A stretch of DNA of 5,419 bases from NCBI GenBank assembly GCA_002479215.1, contig DLME01000303.1, forward strand, positions 1 through 5,419. Reading direction: 5' to 3'. Shown in pieces: positions 1 to 5,419 of this stretch (position 1 is the first letter of the stretch; each line of letters begins with the position of its first letter). Both the position numbers and the translations under genes were made by a program. The stretch is from Syntrophaceae bacterium UBA7544 (lineage in GTDB: Bacteria > Desulfobacterota > Syntrophia > Syntrophales > Smithellaceae). The notes under the pieces were generated by a model. The model had not been told where the DNA came from. It did no database searches and saw only the letters and a list, made by a program, of their open reading frames with translations.

Positions 1-1246
1 AATCGATATCGATATCGGGCATGCTGATACGGTTGGGATTCAAAAATCGTTCAAAAAACAACGCATAACGGATGGGATCAATAGTGGTGATTTTTAGAGC
101 GTAGGCCACAAGACTGCCGGCGGCCGAGCCGCGGCCCGGCCCTACGGGAATATTATTGTGCTTGGCGTGTTTAACAAAATCAGAAACGATCAAAAAATAC
201 CCCGCAAAACCCATTGCCTTGATTATTTCCAACTCATCGCGCAAACGTTTTTCATATTTTTCCCGGATCTCTAGTTCACTTTCTTTTTGATCTTTTAAAA
301 TATCCGGTATGAGCTTTTGGAGCCCTTCCCTGGCCTTGCGCTCCAGATAATCATTTAAAGTTTCTTCCGGATTTTTAATCTCAAAATTCGGCAGGTAAAA
401 CTTACCGAATTCCAAGGAAAGGTTACATCTTTCGGCAACACTCACCGTATTGGATAAAGCTTCCGGCGTTTGAGAAAAAATCTCGTGCATTTCTTCCGGT
501 GAACGAAAATAAAATTGATCCGTGCCTAAGCGCATGCGGTCGTTATCTTCGATAGTCTTGCCTGTTTGAATACAGAGCAAAACATCATGAGCCTCGGCAT
601 GTTCACGGTTTAAGTAATGACAATCATTAGTCGCTACAAGAGGAATGGAAAGTTCTTTACTGATTTCAATCAAAGCTTTATTGGCAATTTTTTGTTCCGG
701 AATAACATTTTCCATAAGTTCCAGAAAGAAATTGTCGTCATCAAAAATTGCCTGATAAGAACGCGCCGCTTTTTTAGCTTCATCCATTCTGCCTTTAAGG
801 ATTAAATCGTTGATTTCACCATGCAGACAAGCGCTGGAAGCGATAAGGCCTTCGGAACATTCTTTGAGTATTTCTTTATCCACTCTCGGCCTGTAATAAA
901 AGCCTTCTAAATAACCCGCTGTCGTTAGCTTCATAAGATTTTTATAGCCCTGCATGTTTTTGACCAGAACAATCAAATGCCTGGCCGTTTCACCGATAGA
1001 GTAACTTTTGTCCAGGCGGCTGCGAGGCGCTACATATAATTCACAGCCGATTATCGGCTTTATACCCTGCTTGTAGGCCTGCTGGTAAAAATCAATCGCC
1101 CCGAACATATTGCCATGGTCGGTAATAGCGATAGCCGGCATCTTATATTCGCGCGCTTTTTTGAAAAGATCTTCGAGGCGAATCATTCCGTCTAGAAGAC
1201 TATATTGGGTATGGACATGTAGGTGTACAAAATCAGAGTGTTTCAT
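1..1246 (-). CDS. dnaE: DNA polymerase III subunit alpha, N-terminal 415 residues (3' part outside window)
   Basis: This is the catalytic subunit of the replicative DNA polymerase, acting in the cytoplasmic replisome. The visible part encodes residues 1-415. An N-terminal PHP domain opens with HLHVHT (8-13) and has D19, TDHG (42-45), E69, H90, C140 and TNDCH (206-210). The start of the polymerase core follows: [12 protein letters not shown] (346-357), the nucleotide-binding loop [10 protein letters not shown] (369-378) and SMPDIDID (408-415), whose aspartates match the catalytic PDFDVDF cluster of E. coli DnaE. The window edge cuts the gene directly after these aspartates. The ATG at 1244-1246 is chosen because family members start a few residues before the HLHVH motif. 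No good Shine-Dalgarno precedes it. It begins 50 nt after the guaB stop with no hairpin terminator between, so read-through from guaB is plausible. All nine usual PHP metal ligands appear present, which E. coli DnaE lacks. The family assignment is secure. Confidence 0.97.
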   Translation of the reverse strand, partial: MKHSDFVHLHVHTQYSLLDGMIRLEDLFKKAREYKMPAIAITDHGNMFGAIDFYQQAYKQGIKPIIGCELYVAPRSRLDKSYSIGETARHLIVLVKNMQGYKNLMKLTTAGYLEGFYYRPRVDKEILKECSEGLIASSACLHGEINDLILKGRMDEAKKAARSYQAIFDDDNFFLELMENVIPEQKIANKALIEISKELSIPLVATNDCHYLNREHAEAHDVLLCIQTGKTIEDNDRMRLGTDQFYFRSPEEMHEIFSQTPEALSNTVSVAERCNLSLEFGKFYLPNFEIKNPEETLNDYLERKAREGLQKLIPDILKDQKESELEIREKYEKRLRDELEIIKAMGFAGYFLIVSDFVKHAKHNNIPVGPGRGSAAGSLVAYALKITTIDPIRYALFFERFLNPNRISMPDIDID

Positions 1247-1296
1247 AATTACACTTTGTCCGGAATAAATATATTGATAAAAAAATTTATAAGTTC

Positions 1297-2781
<1,485 letters not shown>

Positions 2782-2789
2782 TTAATATT

Positions 2790-2807
2790 TATTAATACCT
2801 ATTAATA
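2790..2807. repeat. Two tandem TATTAATA palindromes before guaB
   Basis: The self-complementary octamer TATTAATA occurs at 2790-2797 and 2800-2807, with centres 10 bp apart (about one helical turn). It spans the end of the DUF1285-like gene and the guaB leader, so one copy is partly coding (the last codons and stop). The surrounding 50 bp is almost pure A/T. It could be a regulator site or promoter-region DNA for guaB, or only low-complexity AT sequence. I found no convincing -35/-10 pair with it. Confidence 0.35.
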
Positions 2808-3247
2808 TAATATTTTTGACCGTTTAATCTGATGAAAAACATTTCTTCATTTTCCGACTGCTCGATAAATTCGGCCAACTGGTAATAACTTTTACGGGAA
2901 AATCTGGCGGCAAACTTTCCTTCCTTCACCTGGCAGTAAAGAACATTATCTTTGCCTATTTGTAAAGTGCTCAAATCCAATATTTCCAAGGAATCATCGG
3001 TCAATAGAATGTAAATATTATCATGATCGTCCGTAGGAAATCCCGTTTTATAAACGGCGGAAACAACAAAAGCTGTGTCTTCCACATCAAGATAACAGTG
3101 TTCTTCACCCAGTTCAATTAAGTATTTTCCGCATTCATCAACTTTAAGATGTTCAAAAAAAACGCATAATATTTCTTTGCGAAACATATGCGCACCACGA
3201 TAGTACCAGGTGCCTTCTTTATCGATTTTAATCTCACTTTCTTCCAT
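2792..3247 (-). CDS. DUF1285-like protein of unknown function
   Basis: This is a 151-residue soluble protein without signal peptide or membrane segment. The N-terminal pattern IKIDKEGTWYYRGAHMFRKE (6-25), then a KYLIELGEEHCYLDVEDTAFVV stretch (about 41-62), resembles the DUF1285 family (ID..G.W...G....R, then a VED motif). The second half is beta-rich and ends RKSYYQLAEFIEQ, which I recall from deltaproteobacterial members. No catalytic motif is evident, and no function is established that I know of. The gene starts only 7 nt after the dtd stop and has no Shine-Dalgarno, so translation probably depends on ribosomes finishing dtd. The start is set by the family's N-terminal motif, which begins within a few residues of this ATG; the next Met (21) would remove it. 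The link to dtd and guaB is positional only. Family assignment is from memory and moderately sure; the gene itself is real. Confidence 0.85.
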   Translation of the reverse strand: MEESEIKIDKEGTWYYRGAHMFRKEILCVFFEHLKVDECGKYLIELGEEHCYLDVEDTAFVVSAVYKTGFPTDDHDNIYILLTDDSLEILDLSTLQIGKDNVLYCQVKEGKFAARFSRKSYYQLAEFIEQSENEEMFFIRLNGQKYYINRY

Positions 3248-3254
3248 GGTTTTT

Positions 3255-3704
3255 TTAGAAATTCTTTCTGCTATCGAGTAAAATTGTCACCGGACCGTTA
3301 TTAACAAGTTCAATCCGCATCATCTCCTGAAATTTTCCGGTCGCCAAATATTTTACCTTCTTTTGGGCTTCCCGGACAAAATATTCATAAAGTTCATTAG
3401 CTTTCAGTGGTTCTTCGGCCCTGACGAACGAAGGTCTTCGTCCCTTGGTGCAATCACCTAAAAGAGTAAATTGGGAAACGACCAACATTTCACCGTCAAT
3501 ATCCAGCAATGAACGGTTCATTTTTCCTTCGTCATCTTCGAAAATGCGCAAATTGATCGATTTCTCCAGAATATAATCAGCGCCAATTTTTGTATCCTCC
3601 TTTTCTATTCCCAAAAAAATAACAATTCCAGCTTTTATCGAGGAAAACTCTTCGTGATTGATTATAACACCGGCACGGTCGACTCTCTGAATAACTGCAC
3701 GCAT
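3255..3704 (-). CDS. dtd: D-aminoacyl-tRNA deacylase
   Basis: It hydrolyses D-amino acids (and glycine wrongly attached to tRNA-Ala in known family members) from tRNA in the cytoplasm, keeping D-residues out of proteins. The product has 149 residues, near the usual 145. It starts MRAVIQRVDRAGV, the canonical N-terminus. It carries SQFTLLGD (77-84) with catalytic T80, RRPSF (89-93), and near the C-terminus NNGPVT (135-140), whose Gly-cisPro pair G137-P138 reads substrate chirality. The start is backed by CAGGA six bases upstream. It is the first gene of the minus-strand cluster, followed after 7 nt by the DUF1285-like gene, and is divergent from the lipoprotein gene. All key residues are present and nothing is truncated. 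Confidence 0.97.
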   Translation of the reverse strand: MRAVIQRVDRAGVIINHEEFSSIKAGIVIFLGIEKEDTKIGADYILEKSINLRIFEDDEGKMNRSLLDIDGEMLVVSQFTLLGDCTKGRRPSFVRAEEPLKANELYEYFVREAQKKVKYLATGKFQEMMRIELVNNGPVTILLDSRKNF

Positions 3705-3729
3705 TGAAAATCCTGCTTAAATTTAGCGT

Positions 3730-3758
3730 ATGCTAGCAACAAATTGTTCTGCGTTCAA
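3730..3758 (-). promoter_or_regulatory. Candidate sigma70-type promoter for dtd and the genes after it
   Basis: On the minus strand a -35 hexamer TTGAAC (3753-3758) is followed after exactly 17 bp by a -10 hexamer TAGCAT (3730-3735). Each matches the consensus at 4 of 6 positions. Transcription would start about 20 nt before the dtd ATG, leaving a short leader that holds the CAGGA ribosome site. This is an inference from spacing and sequence only. Confidence 0.45.
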
Positions 3759-3772
3759 GTCATTTCTATGAC

Positions 3773-3858
3773 GATAATTCAATTTTACAATTTAAAGATT
3801 CTTTCATTGAATTACAAAATATTTTTTGATATTTTACTTTGCAACTGATTGAATTATC
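3773..3858. repeat. Three copies of ATTGAATTA, two forming an 11-bp inverted repeat
   Basis: GATAATTCAAT at 3773-3783 is the exact reverse complement of ATTGAATTATC at 3848-3858. A third, shorter copy ATTGAATTA sits between them at 3806-3814, in the same orientation as the last. All lie in the spacer between divergent dtd and the lipoprotein gene. The copy nearest the lipoprotein gene overlaps its candidate -10 region. This layout suits a regulator with several sites, but the word is AT-rich and the spacer is too, so chance is not excluded. Confidence 0.4.
3826..3854 (+). promoter_or_regulatory. Candidate promoter for the lipoprotein gene
   Basis: TTGATA (3826-3831, 5 of 6 to consensus) and TTGAAT (3849-3854, 4 of 6) are spaced by 17 bp. 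The start would fall near 3861, about 36 nt before the ATG. AT-rich DNA gives many such matches, so this is weak. An alternative pairing further downstream (TTGAAT with AATAAT at 3873-3878) would start transcription on top of the ribosome site and is less likely. Confidence 0.25.
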
Positions 3859-3884
3859 AAGACAGTTTTGCTAATAATGATTGT

Positions 3885-3889
3885 AGGAG
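3885..3889 (+). promoter_or_regulatory. Ribosome-binding site AGGAG of the lipoprotein gene
   Basis: AGGAG lies seven bases before the ATG at 3897-3899, an ideal distance. This marks that ATG as the ancestral start, although it is now out of frame with the lipoprotein reading frame. The alternative in-frame TTG at 3938 has no comparable site and would delete most of the signal peptide. Confidence 0.8.
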
Positions 3890-3896
3890 AAGAAAA

Positions 3897-4384
3897 ATGC
3901 AAAATTAATTTTTTATATTATCTTCGGCGCGGTTTTATTGCTTGCCGGTTGCAGCGTTTTCATATCCAAAAACTGGGGCAGCATTAGACCGGATACCGAT
4001 GCGACTAACGCTTTTGAAAAGTTTCAAATTAACGCCAATTTAAACTACTATATCAGCGGCTCAGATGTTTACCCGACGTCAATTTTAGGATTGAATAAGG
4101 CCTATACGCTCGATACAGACTTGTGGAAAAAAATAGAAATGACGCCAGAATTATTTAGTGAACTTGTAACAAATATGCAAATGAGGTTATTGTCTTGCTG
4201 TGTAGAAAAGCAGGTAGGATTTATGATTCTCAACGATAAAGGCGAGCAAATCGGCATTTGGTACTCAATGCTTGCGGGAAGCATTGCTGTTAAAATGAAA
4301 GATGACAATAAAGTGGTTATATATCCGCCAAGGGATGATGTATATATGAAGTATGAAGACAAAACAAATGGCCGTAAATGGTAA
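3897..4384 (+). CDS. Small lipoprotein of unknown function, start codon out of frame by one base
   Basis: From the ATG the frame reads only Met-Gln-Asn and stops (TAA 3906-3908). The neighbouring frame from 3902 is open to 4384 and reads KLIFYIIFGAVLLLAGCSVF, a complete type II signal peptide with lipobox LAGC (Cys codon 3950-3952). Adding one A to the AAAA run at 3901-3904 would give MQKLIFYI... and a 162-residue lipoprotein. The in-frame codons upstream hold no ATG, GTG or TTG before a stop at 3884-3886. The first conventional in-frame start is TTG 3938 (148 residues), which lacks a signal peptide. Serine after the Cys suggests outer-membrane sorting by the E. coli +2 rule. The mature part has NYYISGSDVYP, GLNKAYTLD, LWKKIEMTPELF and ILNDKGEQIGIWYS, a pattern I recall from deltaproteobacterial lipoproteins of unknown role. 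The intact body suggests a recent mutation or a one-base sequence error rather than old decay. Confidence 0.8.
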
Positions 4385-4541
4385 ATCATTTTCAACAAGT
4401 ATCCGCAGGGAAATTTAATAATCACACCTTATTTTGATTTCTAAGTAAGTATTTATTTTATCTTGACAAGAGCATTTTTTGTTGTTAAGGACTCCTCCAT
4501 TTTAAGGTCAATGGCGTTCGTGAAAATTATTATTATCTATT

Positions 4542-4570
4542 TTTACCGCAACGTCTTTAAAAAGGATAAT
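4542..4570 (+). promoter_or_regulatory. Candidate promoter for the cysteine-rich gene
   Basis: TTTACC (4542-4547, 4 of 6) and GATAAT (4565-4570, 5 of 6) are spaced by 17 bp. The start would fall near 4577, just before the AGGAGG ribosome site at 4580-4585, giving a leader of about 18 nt. Plausible but unproven. Confidence 0.35.
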
Positions 4571-4579
4571 TTATCATAT

Positions 4580-4585
4580 AGGAGG
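4580..4585 (+). promoter_or_regulatory. Ribosome-binding site AGGAGG of the cysteine-rich gene
   Basis: A full-consensus AGGAGG stands nine bases before the ATG at 4595-4597. It decides the start against the longer open frame beginning with TTG at 4463, and its strength suggests substantial translation. Confidence 0.85.
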
Positions 4586-4594
4586 ATCATTCAA

Positions 4595-4879
4595 ATGCTT
4601 TGTCAAACTGTTAAAGCGGAACTTGACTGTGCTTTCATGAGCAAAAAAGGTTGCGGTTTCTTTGGCGGTAGTTGTCATGCAGTAATTGCGCAGTGCGAGG
4701 ATTGCAGCAAGATAATGAATTATGAATCCGGCAAATACTGCGTTGTTTATCCGGATCCATCAAGCAAGTGGCTCAATGGAAAGTGTCCAACCGCAACTCA
4801 CATCAAGTTGGAACTAAACGAAACAACGCAAAAAATCAATCCGCTAAAAGCTTCCAAGAGATCTAGTAAAAAAGGATAA
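4595..4879 (+). CDS. PxxKW-type cysteine-rich small protein
   Basis: This is a 94-residue protein without signal peptide or membrane segment, so probably cytoplasmic. It has eight cysteines at 3, 12, 20, 27, 34, 37, 49 and 64. The core CGFFGGSC (20-27), CEDC (34-37), YPDPSSKW (52-59) and GKCPTATH (62-69) matches what I recall as the PxxKW family of cysteine-rich proteins, found mainly in Deltaproteobacteria; its function is not known to me. The CxxC at 34-37 plus C49 and C64 could form a zinc or iron-sulfur site (inference). The tail from about 80 is basic and Ser/Lys-rich, ending KRSSKKG, likely disordered and possibly able to contact nucleic acid. The start is chosen for the AGGAGG site. 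The gene is followed by a hairpin terminator and converges with the MerR-like gene, so it appears monocistronic. Confidence 0.85.
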   Translation: MLCQTVKAELDCAFMSKKGCGFFGGSCHAVIAQCEDCSKIMNYESGKYCVVYPDPSSKWLNGKCPTATHIKLELNETTQKINPLKASKRSSKKG

Positions 4880-4909
4880 CAACGAATTTTTGCAATCTTT
4901 TCAGAAACT

Positions 4910-4938
4910 AAAAGCTGGCTGTTATCGCCGGCTTTTTA
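4910..4938. terminator. Intrinsic terminator shared by the convergent genes
   Basis: AAAAGCTGGC (4910-4919) pairs with GCCGGCTTTT (4927-4936) over ten positions with one G-U pair, around a 7-nt loop. On the plus strand a T tract forms its right arm and ends the cysteine-rich transcript about 30 nt after its stop. The stem's A-rich left arm reads as TTTT on the minus strand, so it may also work for the MerR-like gene, whose stop codon (4936-4938) lies within the hairpin edge. Confidence 0.8.
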
Positions 4939-5274
4939 GCTAATCATTTTTCTTATTTGCTCTAATTCTTGTTTAATCCGAATTAGTTTTTGTTTCTCAT
5001 AATTTTCATTTTCCAGTTCGCCATTCCCACGCATTTTATAAAGCTGCTTTTTCGCACCATCAATGGTAAAACGCTGCGTGTAAAGCAGATTCCTTATTGT
5101 CAGTAATTCCTGCACATCTTTTTTTCTGTATAAACGTTGTGCAGAACGGGTTCGCACCGGTTTGACTGTTCTAAATTCAGTTTCCCAATACCTGATAACG
5201 TACGGTTCTACATTGAGGATTTTACTTACTTCACCAATACGGAAATAAGCCTTGTCGGGAATTATTATCTCCAT
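4936..5274 (-). CDS. MerR-family transcriptional regulator, short form
   Basis: This is a 112-residue predicted DNA-binding protein. A MerR winged-helix domain covers about residues 9-78: YFRIGEVSKILNV (helix-turn-helix start, 10-22), then EPYVIRYWETEF (23-34), RSAQRLYRKKDVQELL (43-58) and LLYTQRFTIDGAKKQL (63-78). The variant VEPYVIRYWETEF with PVRTRS is the form I associate with deltaproteobacterial regulators often found beside ihfA; no ihfA is present here within the visible 145 nt upstream. The rest (about 82-112) is Glu/Lys-rich and probably the dimerising coiled coil. No effector-binding domain follows and there is no cysteine, so cysteine-based metal or redox sensing as in MerR/SoxR is excluded. 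AGGAA (5279-5283) five bases or fewer before the ATG supports the start. Its target and inducer cannot be read from the sequence. Confidence 0.93.
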   Translation of the reverse strand: MEIIIPDKAYFRIGEVSKILNVEPYVIRYWETEFRTVKPVRTRSAQRLYRKKDVQELLTIRNLLYTQRFTIDGAKKQLYKMRGNGELENENYEKQKLIRIKQELEQIRKMIS

Positions 5275-5419
5275 ACAATTCCTGAATCCTTACGGCCAAA
5301 TTCCCCTGCACATCAGAGAGGTAATAAAAAAATACAATACCTTAACTTTACTTTAAATTATGCCAAAAATTGGCATTTAAAGTATTTAAAAATGTGTGTG
5401 CAGGCGGATAATTCTATTT
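5275..5419. other. AT-rich spacer upstream of the MerR-like gene
   Basis: There is no gene I can support in this stretch up to the window edge. On the minus strand one frame is open from the edge to about 5359 but resembles nothing I know. On the plus strand an ATG at 5392-5394 begins a frame open to the edge, without a ribosome site. No RNA gene is evident. The main structure is the interrupted palindrome at 5349-5384. Confidence 0.5.
5349..5384. repeat. Interrupted palindrome upstream of the MerR-like gene
   Basis: TACTTTAAA (5349-5357) pairs with TTTAAAGTA (5376-5384), and TGCCAA (5361-5366) pairs with TTGGCA (5370-5375). A 3-nt bulge TTA lies on one side and the loop is AAA. This gives 15 paired bases about 75-110 nt before the regulator's ATG. 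It could be an operator, possibly for autoregulation, or a hairpin ending a gene entering from the right; its weak GC content and lack of a directly following long T tract argue against a strong terminator. Confidence 0.6.

Larger units (their letters stand above)
4385..4594 (+). other. 210-nt non-coding stretch before the cysteine-rich gene
   Basis: No convincing gene or stable hairpin is seen here. An open frame from TTG 4463 continues into the cysteine-rich gene, but its extra N-terminal residues look untranslated: there is no ribosome site at 4463, while AGGAGG stands before 4595. The stretch contains a perfect TTGACA (4463-4468) without a fitting -10 at 15-19 bp. It also has TCCTCC (4493-4498), complementary to GGAGGA at 4581-4586 in the ribosome site. 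No clear terminator for the lipoprotein gene is visible. Confidence 0.6.

Noticed and set aside
617..805. Plus-strand open frame of 62 codons
   Set aside because: It lies wholly opposite the strongly supported dnaE frame, has no ribosome site and resembles no family.
1247..1296. Terminator between guaB and dnaE
   Set aside because: There is a T-rich run on the minus strand but no GC-containing stem before it, so read-through is more likely.
3900..3910. Programmed -1 ribosomal frameshift to express the lipoprotein
   Set aside because: The codons CAA AAT do not re-pair well in the -1 frame, there is no X XXY YYZ heptamer, and no downstream structure is evident; mutation or sequence error is simpler.
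4102..4425. Minus-strand open frame of 107 codons
   Set aside because: It is antisense to the lipoprotein gene, whose frame carries recognisable motifs; no ribosome site is seen.
4463..4594. N-terminal extension of the cysteine-rich protein from TTG 4463
   Set aside because: The extra 44 residues match no family pattern, the TTG lacks a ribosome site, and AGGAGG stands before the ATG at 4595.
5392..5419. Start of a plus-strand gene at ATG 5392
   Set aside because: Only nine codons are visible, there is no ribosome site, and the residues match nothing recognisable.

Overview
The window looks like chromosomal DNA from a Gram-negative bacterium of the former Deltaproteobacteria (Desulfobacterota), possibly near Syntrophales. 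This is judged only from remembered protein families: a DUF1285-like protein beside dtd, a PxxKW-type cysteine-rich small protein, a small lipoprotein of a type I associate with this group, and a short MerR-like regulator. Intergenic DNA is AT-rich. I see no insertion sequence, phage gene, CRISPR array, tRNA or rRNA, so this is core or near-core chromosome rather than a mobile island.

Left part (1-3704, all minus strand). Read in transcription order the genes are dtd (D-aminoacyl-tRNA deacylase), a DUF1285-like gene, guaB (IMP dehydrogenase) and dnaE (DNA polymerase III alpha subunit). Gaps are 7, 34 and 50 nt, with no convincing terminator between them, so they could form one transcription unit linking translation quality control, GTP synthesis and replication. 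A plausible sigma70-type promoter lies just upstream of dtd. dnaE runs off the left edge right after its first cluster of catalytic aspartates. Its N-terminal PHP domain keeps all the expected metal ligands, unlike that of E. coli.

Middle (3705-4594). The divergent spacer 3705-3896 carries candidate promoters for both sides and three copies of an ATTGAATTA word. It is followed by a plus-strand lipoprotein gene. That gene has a strong ribosome-binding site and ATG, but its start codon is one base out of frame with an otherwise intact signal peptide, lipobox and mature protein. This is either a real frameshift or a one-base sequence error, and it is the most notable oddity here. A 210-nt non-coding stretch with a candidate promoter follows.

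Right part (4595-5419). A 94-residue cysteine-rich protein gene on the plus strand converges on a MerR-like regulator gene on the minus strand. A hairpin terminator between them overlaps the regulator's stop codon. Upstream of the regulator is an AT-rich spacer with a 36-nt interrupted palindrome that may be an operator or hairpin.

No obvious new multi-gene system is visible. The points most worth following up are the lipoprotein frameshift, the cysteine-rich protein and the two intergenic motif clusters.
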